Counted from the first letter of the stretch, positions 27,194 to 36,218 are shown. The stretch is DNA of 64,000 nucleotides from Streptomyces xanthophaeus (GCF_000725805.1 NZ_JOFT01000030.1:42977-106976), one strand, 5' to 3'. Notes: generated by a model not told the origin, from the letters alone. Numbers and translations: made by a program.

Positions 27194-27385
27194 CAGGCGT
27201 CTCCAGCGGTTGTCTTCAGTAGGGACGCGCCGTGACGCGTACCCACCAGGTGATGTCCATCCTGCCGCAGCCCAGGAGTCGGCGGAGCACCGAGCCCGGA
27301 AGCGGGTCTGGTGTCTACGCTGGGTGGTGTTGTCGGACCATTGCCCGTCGGCACCCGCCGGCGGCCCTACGAGCCGAGGAAACCC

Positions 27386-28807
27386 GTGAGCGACACCCCA
27401 TTCGGATTCGGCCTTCCGCCGGAGGAGCCGGAGAACGGCGACGAGGGCAAGAGGAAGGGCGATCAGGGCGGTCAGGGCGGCCCCGCCAATCCGTTCGGGT
27501 TCCCGGGCATGGGCCTGCCGGGCGGCGCCGGAGGCCCGGGCGGCGCGGACAACCCGTTCGCCGCGATGTTCGGTTCCATGAACCCGAACGATCTCGGTGC
27601 GGCCTTCCAGCAGCTCGGCCAGATGCTCAGCTACGAGGGCGGTCCCGTGAACTGGGACATGGCCAAGGACATCGCCCGGCAGACCGTCGCGCAGGGCACC
27701 TCGGACGGCGTGAAGGACACCAGCGTCGGCATCGCCCAGAAGTCGGCCGTCGAGGAGGCCGTGCGCCTCGCCGACCTGTGGCTGGACGACGTGACCTCGC
27801 TGCCGTCCGGCGCCACCACGGCGGTGGCCTGGAGCCGCGCCGAATGGGTCGAGGCGACCCTGCCGGTGTGGAAGGAGCTCGTGGACCCGGTCGCCGAGCG
27901 CGTCGGGGCGGCCATGGGCAGCGTCCTGCCCGAGGAGATGCAGGCCATGGCGGGCCCGCTGCTCGGCATGATGCGCTCCATGGGCGGCGCCATGTTCGGC
28001 CAGCAGATCGGCCAGGCCGTGGGCGTCCTCGCGGGCGAGGTCGTCGGCTCGACCGACATCGGCCTGCCGCTGGGCCCGGCCGGCAAGGCCGCGCTGCTGC
28101 CGCTGAACATCGAGGGCTTCGGCAAGGACCTGGGCGTCCCCTCGGACGAGGTGCGGCTGTACCTGGCCCTGCGCGAGGCCGCCCACGCCCGGCTCTTCGC
28201 ACACGTGCCGTGGCTGCGCTCGCACCTGTTCGGTGCGGTCGAGGGCTACGCCCGCGGCATCAAGGTCGACACCTCGAAGCTGGAGGACGTCGTCGGCCAG
28301 CTGGACCCGTCCAATCCGGAGCAGCTCCAGGAGGCGCTCCAGGGCGGCATGTTCCAGCCCCAGGACACCCCCGAGCAGAAGGCCGCCCTGGCCCGCCTGG
28401 AGACGGCGCTCGCGCTCGTCGAGGGCTGGGTCGACGCGGTGGTGCACGCCGCGGCCAAGCCCCGGCTGACCTCGGCCGACGCGATGCGCGAGACCATGCG
28501 CAGGCGGCGTGCCTCGGGCGGTCCGGCGGAGCAGACCTTCGCGACGCTGATCGGCCTGGAGCTGCGCCCGCGCCGGCTGCGCGACGCCTCGCGCCTGTGG
28601 GCCTCGCTCACCGACGCGCGCGGTGTGGACGGCCGTGACGGCCTGTGGGAGCACCCGGACATGCTGCCGACGGCCTCCGACCTGGACGACCCGGACGGCT
28701 TCGTGCACCGGGAGCAGCTGGACTTCTCCGAGATCGACAAGATGCTCGGCGAGGCCGCCCGCAAGCGGGACGACGCGAACGACGAGAACGGCGAAGACAA
28801 GAAGTGA
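27386..28807 (+). CDS. zinc-dependent metalloprotease homologue (DUF2342 family)
   Basis: 473 residues from a GTG at 27386 with GAGGA 5 bases upstream. After a Gly-rich, Asn-Pro-Phe-containing region (about 30-65), the conserved helical domain carries the zinc-type motif LREAAHARLFAHVPWLR (HxxxH, about 255-270) and EGWVDAVVHAAA. The family is linked in annotation to coenzyme F420-related proteins and resembles zincins; a substrate has not been shown to my knowledge. Rv3195 of M. tuberculosis is a homologue. It overlaps the NUDIX gene by four bases (GTGA). Confidence 0.9.
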   Translation: MSDTPFGFGLPPEEPENGDEGKRKGDQGGQGGPANPFGFPGMGLPGGAGGPGGADNPFAAMFGSMNPNDLGAAFQQLGQMLSYEGGPVNWDMAKDIARQTVAQGTSDGVKDTSVGIAQKSAVEEAVRLADLWLDDVTSLPSGATTAVAWSRAEWVEATLPVWKELVDPVAERVGAAMGSVLPEEMQAMAGPLLGMMRSMGGAMFGQQIGQAVGVLAGEVVGSTDIGLPLGPAGKAALLPLNIEGFGKDLGVPSDEVRLYLALREAAHARLFAHVPWLRSHLFGAVEGYARGIKVDTSKLEDVVGQLDPSNPEQLQEALQGGMFQPQDTPEQKAALARLETALALVEGWVDAVVHAAAKPRLTSADAMRETMRRRRASGGPAEQTFATLIGLELRPRRLRDASRLWASLTDARGVDGRDGLWEHPDMLPTASDLDDPDGFVHREQLDFSEIDKMLGEAARKRDDANDENGEDKK

Positions 28808-29334
28808 GCCTGCACGACGACGCGGTCCTCGTCCTGAAGGGGTACGAGGACCAGAGCGAGCTGCGCGACCTCTACCTGGAGCACCTGGCCGCGCATCCGG
28901 ACGGGGTGTACAAGCCCTGTACGGCCGGGCACGTCACGGCCAGCGGCCTGGTGATCGACCCGGAGCACGGGCGGGTGCTGCTGACCCTGCACAAGAAGCT
29001 CGGCATGTGGCTGCAGATGGGCGGGCACTGCGAGCCCGAGGACGACACGCTCGCCGGTGCGGCGCTGCGGGAGGCCGTCGAGGAGTCGGGCATCACCTCG
29101 GGCCTGGCCCTGGTGCCCGGCGGCCCGGTGCGCCTGGACCGGCATCCGATCCCGGCGCCCTGCAACTGGCACCTGGACGTCCAGTACGCGGTGCTGGCCC
29201 CTGCCGGTGCGGTGGCGGAGATCAGCGAGGAGTCGGTCGACCTGCGCTGGTACCCGTACGCGGAGGTGGCGGCGGTGGCCGACGCCTCGGTGGTGCGGCT
29301 GCTGGAGGCGACCCTGGCGCGACTCGGCGCCTGA
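28804..29334 (+). CDS. NUDIX hydrolase
   Basis: 176 residues from a GTG at 28804 that overlaps the upstream stop. The Nudix box is complete: GGHCEPEDDTLAGAALREAV followed by EESGI (about residues 75-99), with the catalytic REAVEE. The C-terminal part has LRWYPYAEV, common in this family. It hydrolyses a nucleoside diphosphate linked to another moiety; the substrate cannot be told. A hairpin terminator follows. Confidence 0.9.
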   Translation: MSLHDDAVLVLKGYEDQSELRDLYLEHLAAHPDGVYKPCTAGHVTASGLVIDPEHGRVLLTLHKKLGMWLQMGGHCEPEDDTLAGAALREAVEESGITSGLALVPGGPVRLDRHPIPAPCNWHLDVQYAVLAPAGAVAEISEESVDLRWYPYAEVAAVADASVVRLLEATLARLGA

Positions 29335-29368
29335 GCCGCGACTCAGGGCCGTGAAGTGGCCGTGAAGT

Positions 29369-29406
29369 GACGTAGGGGCGGTCCCTGGCGGGACCGCCCC
29401 TACGTC
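29369..29406. terminator. hairpin terminator between NUDIX and AIM24 genes
   Basis: A perfect 17-bp stem (GACGTAGGGGCGGTCCC) with a TGGC loop, lying between convergent genes. Confidence 0.88.
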
Positions 29407-29446
29407 GTACGTCGTGTCCGGCGCGATCACGCCGGGTCCGGCGCGA

Positions 29447-30202
29447 TCAGTTCCAGGCGTTGTTCTGGTTCTGTGCGTGGGAGCCGTGCTGGCCCATCCC
29501 GAACTGCGCCGCGGCGCCCTGTCCGAGCTGGGCGTTCTGCGGCGGCAGCACCTCGCTGGGCTGCACCAGCGCGTAGCCGGTGCCGAGGAAGCTCAGCTCC
29601 CAGCCCTCACCGGTGTTGCCGCGGCGCCGCCAGACCCCGGTGGAGTGCGTCTGGGCCTGCATCTGCACGCGCAGCGAGGTGGACCAGGCCACGATGGCGT
29701 CCGCGTCGGCGTTGACGTACTTGTCCGGGGTGACCTGCATCATCAGTGGCTGCCCGGAGGTCATCAGGGCGACCTTTCCGCGGCCGCTGATGTTGAGCTG
29801 GTACTTGCCCGAGCCGGAGATCCCGTACTGGCTGTCCACCGCGATGACCTCGGTGTGCAGGGTGGAGTCCAGGGCGAGCACGTAGCTGCTGTCGACCGTG
29901 AGGCCGTCCTGGTCCACGTCCACGACGTGCACGTACTGGGCCAGGTTGGCCAGGTAGACCGTGCCCTGCCCGGAGCAGCGCATGAGGTCGAGGCCCTCGC
30001 CGGTGCGACGGCGGGCGCCGCGCTGGTTGGCGCTCTGGTACTCGCCGTCGAAGTCGATGATGCCCTGGTAGGCGACCATCGCGCCCTTGCGGGCGAGCAC
30101 GTCGTCGGTGCCCGCCAGGGTGACCCGCAGCAGCTGGGGGTTCTGGACGGTGTACCGGTCCTGGGACTGCGCTTCCGCGTAGCCGAAAAGTGCGCTCTGC
30201 AT
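29447..30202 (-). CDS. AIM24 family protein (third of the cluster)
   Basis: 251 residues from an ATG at 30202 with GGGGAG upstream. It is a single AIM24-type beta-sandwich domain: LRVTLAGTDDVLARKGAMVAY, GLDLMRCSGQGTVYLANLAQ, and a second half with SGSGKYQLNISGRGKVALM and VVAW-like DAIVAWSTSLRVQMQ, ending in a Gln/Asn/Gly-rich tail (QNAQLGQGAAAQFGMGQ). There is no signal peptide. The family is named after a yeast mitochondrial cristae protein, but the bacterial role is unclear. It is the last of three consecutive paralogues, probably one operon; 17 bases separate it from the previous one. Confidence 0.88.
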   Translation of the reverse strand: MQSALFGYAEAQSQDRYTVQNPQLLRVTLAGTDDVLARKGAMVAYQGIIDFDGEYQSANQRGARRRTGEGLDLMRCSGQGTVYLANLAQYVHVVDVDQDGLTVDSSYVLALDSTLHTEVIAVDSQYGISGSGKYQLNISGRGKVALMTSGQPLMMQVTPDKYVNADADAIVAWSTSLRVQMQAQTHSTGVWRRRGNTGEGWELSFLGTGYALVQPSEVLPPQNAQLGQGAAAQFGMGQHGSHAQNQNNAWN

Positions 30203-30219
30203 GATGTGTCCGCTCCCCC

Positions 30220-30909
30220 TCAGCCCCGGGCCCGGAGCCGGTCGGTGCTGTCCTCGCTCGGCTGTACGACGACGATGCCCTGGCCGGAGAAGGCCATCTG
30301 GTAGGCCTCCCCGCTGCCCCGGCCGATCATCGACGAGGCCTTGAAGCTGCGCTTCCCCTTGACCTTGAGGTTCGGGGACCAGGCGACGAGCGCGTCCGGG
30401 TCGACGTACGTCTCGTCCTCGCCGCGGCCGCAGTCGACCACGATCGGCGTGCCGCGGGAGGTGATCGCGACCCATCCGGTGCCGGCGACCTGCACGTTGA
30501 ACAGGCCCTGGCCGGCGAACTTGGCCATGCCCTTGACCCGCTCGACGCCCCACTGGAGGTGGGCGTCGAAGGCGAGCAGGTTGGTCCCGTTGACGGAGAG
30601 CGCGTCGTTGTTGAGATTGACGACGACGACGTCGGCGCCGTAGTCGGCGAGGTAGAGCAGGCCGTCGCCGGTGCACTTCATCAGCGGGGCGCCCTCGCCG
30701 GTGAGCCACTGCGAGGCCATCTGGCGGACGGCCGGCGGGTTGGGCTCGTACTGGACGAAGCCCTCGTAGGCGACCATCGAGCCGGTGCGGGCGAAGAGGT
30801 CCTGGCCGCTCTGCATGGCGACCCTGAGCATGGACCGGCCGTGGTTCTCCATGCGGGCCGTGACGGGAGCCGGGGCGTAGCCCGCGAGCTGCTGGTTCAT
30901 TGCGTTCAT
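30220..30909 (-). CDS. AIM24 family protein (second of the cluster)
   Basis: 229 residues from an ATG at 30909 with GGGAG 6 bases upstream. It has the same fold as its neighbours: MLRVAMQSGQDLFARTGSMV, PLMKCTGDGLLYLADYGADV, KFAGQGLFNVQVAGTGWVAI and DALVAWSPNLKVKGKRSFK. The upstream TerD-AIM24 gene ends 11 bases before its start, so co-transcription is very likely. Differences between the three copies are large enough to indicate old duplication with divergent roles. Confidence 0.88.
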   Translation of the reverse strand: MNAMNQQLAGYAPAPVTARMENHGRSMLRVAMQSGQDLFARTGSMVAYEGFVQYEPNPPAVRQMASQWLTGEGAPLMKCTGDGLLYLADYGADVVVVNLNNDALSVNGTNLLAFDAHLQWGVERVKGMAKFAGQGLFNVQVAGTGWVAITSRGTPIVVDCGRGEDETYVDPDALVAWSPNLKVKGKRSFKASSMIGRGSGEAYQMAFSGQGIVVVQPSEDSTDRLRARG

Positions 30910-30920
30910 TTCGGGCTCCC

Positions 30921-32567
30921 TCAGACCTCGTACGGCTGGACGACGATGAAGTTGCCGGGAGCACCGCGGAACTGGAGGTTCACGGTCTCCCCGCTGTGGC
31001 CGGGGTAGGCGTTGCGCCGGAGCCGGACCTGGCTGGAGATGATCACCTGCGAGGCGGCCGACCACGCGACGATGGCGTTGCTGTCCGCGAAGGTGGTCGG
31101 GGTGACGGGCAGGACGACCGGGACACCGTGCGTCTTGACGATCACCGTGCCGGAGCCCTGGAACTGCATGGTGAACAGGGCGCCGCCGGGGATGCCGTGG
31201 CCCTCGATGCGACGGACCTCGTGCTGGAGGGACTCGTCGAAGGCGAGGACGTTCTCGGCGGAGACGCAGATGGCGTCGCCCTGGAGCTCGATGGCGTGCA
31301 GGTGTGCGCCGGTCTCCGCGAGGAAGACCTGGCCGCGGCCGGTGCAGCGCATGAGCTGCATCTCCTGGCCGGTGGCGTTGCCGACGATGCGGCCGGCGAA
31401 GCCCGCGCCCTTGTAACTGAAGTCGACCTTGCCCTGGTACAGCACCATGCTGCCCTGGCGGGCGAGGACGCCCTGGCCTCCCATGGAGAGGTCGACCCGC
31501 ATGAGCTGCTGGTTCTGCGGGGTCCAGCGGGTGCCGGTGGGGGCTTCCTTGTACGGCTGGAGCGCTGCCGCGAGGCCGGCCGCGGCGGGGGCCGCCTGGG
31601 GGGCGTACCCGGGCTGCTGGCCGGGGAACTGGCCCGGTACCTGGCCGGGCACCTGGCCGTAGCCGGGCTGCTGGCCCGGCTGCTGGCCGTAGGGGGCCGG
31701 GGCGGGCGGGGGCACCTGGCCCGGGTACTGGCCCGGCGCCTGGCCTCCGTACGAGGGCTGCTGCGGCGGCTGGCCGTACGGCGCGGGCGCCGGCGGGGCG
31801 AGCGGGGCGGCCATGGTGGGGGCCGCGTGCACCGGAGCGGGCGCGGGGGCCGCGGGCTGCTGGTACGCCTGCGGCTGCGGGGCCGGAGCGGGCGCGCCGA
31901 AGGACGGCGCGGGCGCCGGGGCCTGGGGGGCGGCCGCGGGGGCGCCGAAGGAGGGCGCGGGGGCCGCGGCCTGCGGCGGCGGGGCGAAACCGGGGGCGGC
32001 GCCGGACTGGGCCGGTACCTGCTGTTCCGGCTGTGCCTCCTCGGCGACCTCGCCGCCGAAGTTCCTCAGCAGCGCGTCGAGACCGCCGTCGAAGCCCTGG
32101 CCGACGGCGGCGAAGCGCCACACGTCCTTGAGGTAGAAGTCGCCGAGCATCACCGCGCGCTCGGTGGTGAACTCCGAGCCGGTGAAGGCGTAGCGCACGA
32201 CCTCCTCGCCGCCCGCGACGATCCGGATGTAGCCCGGTCCGACCTGCGACATCTGGCCGGCGCCGTCGATGGTGGCGGTGAAGGACAGCTTGTGGATGGA
32301 CGCCGGAATGCGGTCCAGCGTCACCCGGAAGGATTCGGTGTCCCCGGACTGCGCACCGAGCAGCTGGACGGATTCCTCCGGCGTCTTCGGCTGATTGAAG
32401 AAGACGAAGTAACGGTCGTCGGACAGCTGCTCGTTCGCGTCGAGACCGAAGCAGCTGATGTCGAAGGCGAGTCCGGGCCCGGCGATCTGTACGCCCACGT
32501 ACAGATCGGTACCCGCCGTCAGATCACTGATCTTGGCCTTGTGGCCGCGTTGGAATTCCCTGGCCAT
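30921..32567 (-). CDS. TerD-domain / AIM24-domain fusion protein
   Basis: 548 residues from an ATG at 32567. Residues 1-185 are a TerD-like domain (LYVGVQIAGPGLAFDISCFGL, FFNQPKTPEESVQLLG, IPASIHKLSFTATID, with calcium-type acidic residues and FYLKDVWRFAAVGQGFDGGL). Residues about 200-340 form a Pro/Ala/Gln-rich linker with short repeats of the PAPAPYGQ and PGQVPGQ kind. Residues about 345-548 are an AIM24 domain (GVLARQGSMVLYQGKV, MQLMRCTGRGQVFLAETGAHL). TerD proteins take part in tellurite resistance and stress or membrane-associated complexes; the fused arrangement is the notable point. Confidence 0.92.
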   Translation of the reverse strand: MAREFQRGHKAKISDLTAGTDLYVGVQIAGPGLAFDISCFGLDANEQLSDDRYFVFFNQPKTPEESVQLLGAQSGDTESFRVTLDRIPASIHKLSFTATIDGAGQMSQVGPGYIRIVAGGEEVVRYAFTGSEFTTERAVMLGDFYLKDVWRFAAVGQGFDGGLDALLRNFGGEVAEEAQPEQQVPAQSGAAPGFAPPPQAAAPAPSFGAPAAAPQAPAPAPSFGAPAPAPQPQAYQQPAAPAPAPVHAAPTMAAPLAPPAPAPYGQPPQQPSYGGQAPGQYPGQVPPPAPAPYGQQPGQQPGYGQVPGQVPGQFPGQQPGYAPQAAPAAAGLAAALQPYKEAPTGTRWTPQNQQLMRVDLSMGGQGVLARQGSMVLYQGKVDFSYKGAGFAGRIVGNATGQEMQLMRCTGRGQVFLAETGAHLHAIELQGDAICVSAENVLAFDESLQHEVRRIEGHGIPGGALFTMQFQGSGTVIVKTHGVPVVLPVTPTTFADSNAIVAWSAASQVIISSQVRLRRNAYPGHSGETVNLQFRGAPGNFIVVQPYEV

Positions 32568-32685
32568 ACGTAACGACCGTCCCCCATCCCGAATGTGAAT
32601 GCGTGCCGCTCAGGCTAACGGCAACGGCCGACATCCGGCCAAGTCGGTACCGACCCGGTACATATCACGGAGCGTGACATCACGG

Positions 32686-33225
32686 TCATTCGTCCTGGGC
32701 CGTCGGCACCTTGGGCAGACGCTCGGCAGCGACCACTCCCTCGAGGTACCCGCGGGCCCGCTCGGTCCGCGGGTAGGACTCCAGAAGCGCCCAGAAACGG
32801 GGTCCGTGGCCGGGTACGAGCAGGTGGGCGAGCTCGTGCAGGAGCACGTAGTCGACGACGTACTCGGGCATGCCCTGGAGGCGGTGCGAGAGGCGGATGC
32901 TGCCCTCGGCGGGGGTGCAGGAGCCCCAGCGGGTGTTCTGGTTGGTCACCCAGCGGACCGACCGGGGGCGGGCGCGGCCGCCGAAGTACTGCTCGGACAG
33001 ACGCTCGGCGCGTTCGGTGAGTTCCGCGTCCCCGAGGGTGCGTTTGCTCTCCTGGGCGGCCAGCTTGTCGAGCATGACGCCCACCCAGCGCTGCTCCTCC
33101 GCCTCGGACATGCGGGCAGGGATGAGGACGACCGTACGGTCACCCTCGCGATAGGCGGATACGGTCCTGCGGCGGCGCGCGCTCCGGCGGACTTCGACGG
33201 CGCGCTGCGGGGGGTCGGCGGACAC
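32686..33225 (-). CDS. YgjP-like metal-dependent hydrolase (M48-type fold)
   Basis: 179 residues if it starts at the GTG at 33225 (VSADPPQRAVEVRRS); ATGs at 33282 and 33324 give longer forms, and none has a strong ribosome site. The zinc motif YVLLHELAHLLVPGHGPRFWALL (HExxH plus a downstream His) is typical of the YgjP/DUF45 family, as are TRWGSCTPAEGSIRLS and YPRTERARGYLEG. A basic region (RRSARRRRTVSAY) occurs near the N-terminus. It is thought to be a protease; the substrate is unknown. It is divergent from the E1-like gene. Confidence 0.87.
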   Translation of the reverse strand: MSADPPQRAVEVRRSARRRRTVSAYREGDRTVVLIPARMSEAEEQRWVGVMLDKLAAQESKRTLGDAELTERAERLSEQYFGGRARPRSVRWVTNQNTRWGSCTPAEGSIRLSHRLQGMPEYVVDYVLLHELAHLLVPGHGPRFWALLESYPRTERARGYLEGVVAAERLPKVPTAQDE

Positions 33226-33460
33226 GCCACGACGGTACCCGCAAGCCGCGGCGGAAGTCGCGCCCCTCCGGTCTTCGAACATGATCGATTCACACCCGGC
33301 GCCCAAGAATTCCACTTTCTTCATCTCATATGCCTAATACCCCTTGCCTGTGGACAAATTCCCGCACCGAATCCGGCGGACGGGCAATGTTGCGGGAACG
33401 GGAAGAAGAGAAAGCAGACGTGCCGCGCGGGAGACCGCGCGGACGAATCGGGGGACGGCG

Positions 33461-34597
33461 ATGTATCCGAAGGTGAAGCCCGCGCTGGCGCGGGCCTGGC
33501 GGGACCGGGAGACGGTGCAGTTCGGGGTGACTCCCGCCCACGCGGTGGTGCTCGGCCCGGTGGACACCGCGACGGGTTCGCTCATCGACAGGATCGACGG
33601 GACCCGGGGGATGGAGCTGCTGAGGTCCGAGGCCGCCGGGATGGGACTGCCGGAGGGTCAGGCCGATGCACTGGTCCGTCGGCTGGCGGGGGCCGGTCTG
33701 ATCGACGACGCGACCGCGGGCGGGCCGCGGGCCCAGGCGGTGCGCCGACGGCCGGAGGCCCTGGAGCGGCTGGGGCCCGATCTGGGTTCCCTCTCCCTGG
33801 TCAACCGTGAACCGGGCGGGGACTTGCGGGGCGTCGCCGCCCGCCGGGCGATACGGGTCCAGGTGCGCGGGAGCGGCCGGGTCGGCGCGCTGGTCGCCGC
33901 CGTCCTGGCCGGAGCCGGGGTGGGCCGGGTCGAGGTGCTGGACGGGGGCCGGGTGGAGGCGGCGGACGTGGCGCCGGGCGGGCTGGGGCCCGGGAGCGTG
34001 GGCCGGCTGCGGGCCGGGGCAGCGGGGCGGCTGGTCCGCGAAGCGGCCCCGGGGCGTGCTCCGCGGGCCGGGGAGGAGGAGGGGCCGGAGCCGGGGCTGG
34101 CCCTGGTGGTGGTCGCGCCCCGGGACGGGCTGCAGGCGTGGGCCCCGGATCCGGACGCGGCGGCCGACTGGGTCGCCACCGGCACCCCGCACCTGTACGC
34201 GGGGGTGCTGGAGGGCACAGGGCTGGTGGGGCCGCTGGTGCTGCCGGGGGCCACGGCCTGCGCGGGCTGCATGGAGCGGGACCGGGTGGACCGGGACCCG
34301 GCCTGGCCCCGGATGCTGGTGCAGTGGCGGTCGGCCCACCGGCGCCGCGCGGCCGGCGCCTGTGACCTGGGGCTGTCCACCGCGGTGGCCGGGCTGGCCG
34401 CAGCGCATGCCCTGTCCTTCCTGGACGGGGAGCTGCCCGCTTCCACCGCATCCCGCTGGGAGGCGGCCCTCCCGGGCCTGCACTGGGAGCGGCAGGCGGT
34501 CGGTCCCCATCCCGGCTGTCCCTGCGGCGCGGCCGCCGGCCGGATGGCGGAGCGGGCGGGAGCAGGATCGGCCTCCGGCCCCGGAGAAGGGCCATGA
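33461..34597 (+). CDS. E1/ThiF-like protein with leader-binding-type N-terminal domain
   Basis: 378 residues from an ATG at 33461 with GGGGGA upstream. Residues 1-85 (MYPKVKPALARAWRDRETVQ, VTPAHAVVLGPVDTATGSLI, VRRLAGAGLIDD) resemble the peptide-recognition domain found in the ocin-ThiF/TOMM cyclodehydratase partner proteins. Residues about 120-260 are a Rossmann-like E1 core with the dinucleotide loop RGSGRVGALVAAVLAGAGVGRV. Four Cys for a zinc site are present: CAGCMERD (about 268) and CPCG (about 354). No precursor peptide, YcaO or other RiPP gene is nearby. It may bind a short protein tail for a non-RiPP purpose. The UbiB-like gene follows by 72 bases. Confidence 0.75.
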   Translation: MYPKVKPALARAWRDRETVQFGVTPAHAVVLGPVDTATGSLIDRIDGTRGMELLRSEAAGMGLPEGQADALVRRLAGAGLIDDATAGGPRAQAVRRRPEALERLGPDLGSLSLVNREPGGDLRGVAARRAIRVQVRGSGRVGALVAAVLAGAGVGRVEVLDGGRVEAADVAPGGLGPGSVGRLRAGAAGRLVREAAPGRAPRAGEEEGPEPGLALVVVAPRDGLQAWAPDPDAAADWVATGTPHLYAGVLEGTGLVGPLVLPGATACAGCMERDRVDRDPAWPRMLVQWRSAHRRRAAGACDLGLSTAVAGLAAAHALSFLDGELPASTASRWEAALPGLHWERQAVGPHPGCPCGAAAGRMAERAGAGSASGPGEGP

Positions 34598-34669
34598 CAG
34601 GATGCCTGTGTCCGACGGGCCACCCGAACCGCCGCTTGCGGCACAGCTGTCTGGGAAACGGAGGGGCGT

Positions 34670-35998
34670 ATGTCTGATCTTCCCCGGAAGGCGGTCACGC
34701 GTACCGTCAAGCTCGCCGCGCTGCCGCTCGGCATAGCGGGCCGGGCCACTTGGGGGCTGGGCAAGCGGATCGGCGGCAAGTCCGCGGAGATCGTGGCGCG
34801 GGAGCTCCAGCAGCGCACGGCCGATCAGCTCTTCCGCACGCTGGGCGAGTTGAAGGGCGGGGCCATGAAGTTCGGCCAGGCCCTGTCGGTCTTCGAGTCG
34901 GCCCTGCCCGAGGAACTGGCCGGACCGTACCGGGCGGCGCTGACCAAGCTTCAGGAGGCGGCCCCGCCGCTGCCCGCCGCCACCGTCCACAAGGTGCTGG
35001 CCGAACGGCTGGGAGAGGACTGGCGCGACCTCTTCGAGGAGTTCGAGGACAAGCCGGCCGCGGCGGCCTCGATCGGCCAGGTGCACCGGGCCGTGTGGCA
35101 CGACGGGCGGCAGGTCGCGGTCAAGGTCCAGTACCCGGGGGCCGGCGAGGCCCTGCTGTCGGACCTCAAGCAGCTGAGCAGGTTCGCCGGGCTGCTGGGG
35201 CCGCTGATGCCCGGCATGGACATCAAGCCGGTGATCACGGAGCTGCGCGAACGGGTCACCGAGGAGCTCGACTACGAGCTGGAGGCCGAGGCCCAGCGGT
35301 CGCATGCGGACGCCTTCGACGGCGACGAGGACGTGGTCGTGCCGGACGTCGTGCACCAGGGTGACCAGGTACTGGTGACCGAATGGCTGGAGGGGACCCC
35401 CCTGTCGGAGGTGATAGCCGACGGCACCCAGGAGGAGCGCGACCGCGCCGGGCAGTTGCTGGCCCGGTTCCTCTTCTCCGGTCCCGCGCGCACCGGGCTG
35501 CTGCACGCGGACCCGCATCCGGGCAACTTCCGGCTGGTCTCGGGGGCTGACGGCCGGACGCGGCTGGGTGTGCTGGACTTCGGCACGGTCGACCGGCTGC
35601 CGGGCGGCTGGCCCCGGCCCATCGGCAGGTCACTGCGGATGACGCTGGACGGTGACGCCGAGGGGGTCTACGGGCACCTGTGCGCCGAGGGGTTCGTGAA
35701 GAAGTCCATCGAGCTCGACCCCGACGCGGTGCTGGACTACCTGGAGCCGATCATCGAGCCCGCCGCCGCCGAGGAGTTCACCTTCACCCGGCCGTGGCTG
35801 CGCGGCCAGGCGGCGCGGATCGCCGATCCCCGCTCCCCCGCACACCAGTTGGGCCGCCAGATCAACCTGCCGCCTTCGTACGTGCTGATCCACCGGGTGA
35901 CGCTGAGCACCATCGGGGTGCTGTGCCAGCTGGGTGCGACGGTACGGCTGCGGGAGGAACTGGAGTCCTGGCTGCCGGGGTTCCTGCCCGAGGAGTGA
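34670..35998 (+). CDS. ABC1/UbiB/COQ8-family atypical kinase
   Basis: 442 residues from an ATG at 34670 with GGAGGGG upstream. The family KxGQ motif is in GGAMKFGQALSVFE (about 65), followed by AAAASIGQVHRAVW (Ala-rich loop, about 126), VAVKVQYPG with the Lys, EELDYELEAEAQ (the ExD motif), LLHADPHPGNFRL (catalytic loop, about 280) and LGVLDFGTVDRL (DFG, about 302). The family supports quinone or lipid homeostasis as ATPases; Rv3197 next to whiB7 in M. tuberculosis is its counterpart. It converges on a small minus-strand gene. Confidence 0.93.
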   Translation: MSDLPRKAVTRTVKLAALPLGIAGRATWGLGKRIGGKSAEIVARELQQRTADQLFRTLGELKGGAMKFGQALSVFESALPEELAGPYRAALTKLQEAAPPLPAATVHKVLAERLGEDWRDLFEEFEDKPAAAASIGQVHRAVWHDGRQVAVKVQYPGAGEALLSDLKQLSRFAGLLGPLMPGMDIKPVITELRERVTEELDYELEAEAQRSHADAFDGDEDVVVPDVVHQGDQVLVTEWLEGTPLSEVIADGTQEERDRAGQLLARFLFSGPARTGLLHADPHPGNFRLVSGADGRTRLGVLDFGTVDRLPGGWPRPIGRSLRMTLDGDAEGVYGHLCAEGFVKKSIELDPDAVLDYLEPIIEPAAAEEFTFTRPWLRGQAARIADPRSPAHQLGRQINLPPSYVLIHRVTLSTIGVLCQLGATVRLREELESWLPGFLPEE

Positions 35999-36011
35999 GG
36001 GCGGGCGCGCC

Positions 36012-36218
36012 TCACCACCAGGACGAATCGAGACGGCTCTCGATCGCCCGGAGGTTGGCGCGCGCGCAGACGACGCAGAAGTACTCTCTGGTCCCGTTCT
36101 CCACCGAACAGGTCCAGGTGGGCGGGGCGCCGTCGGGGGCCTGTGTGCCGCAGCGCGCGCAGACGACGGGCTGGGCCTCGGGTCCCGGCTGGGCGGGGTG
36201 GGGAGTCGGCTGGTCCAC
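36012..36218 (-). CDS. small zinc-ribbon-like protein
   Basis: 68 residues from an ATG at 36218. After a Pro/Gln-rich lead there are two CxxC pairs, VVCARCGTQ and YFCVVCARANLR, and a further Cys in WTCSVENG, so a zinc ribbon is likely. It ends with SRLDSSWW. It converges on the UbiB-like gene with 13 bases between the stops. The function is unknown; similar short proteins occur near whiB7 in Streptomyces as far as I recall. Confidence 0.75.
   Translation of the reverse strand: MDQPTPHPAQPGPEAQPVVCARCGTQAPDGAPPTWTCSVENGTREYFCVVCARANLRAIESRLDSSWW

Noticed and set aside
33346..33390. Sigma-R promoter (GGGAAT-N18) on the minus strand upstream of the YgjP-like gene
   Set aside because: The -10 position reads TATTAG, not GTT, so only the -35 half matches.
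33226..34669. RiPP biosynthetic cluster around the E1-like gene
   Set aside because: No precursor-like small ORF, YcaO, dehydrogenase or exporter in the surrounding 3 kb; neighbours are conserved household genes.
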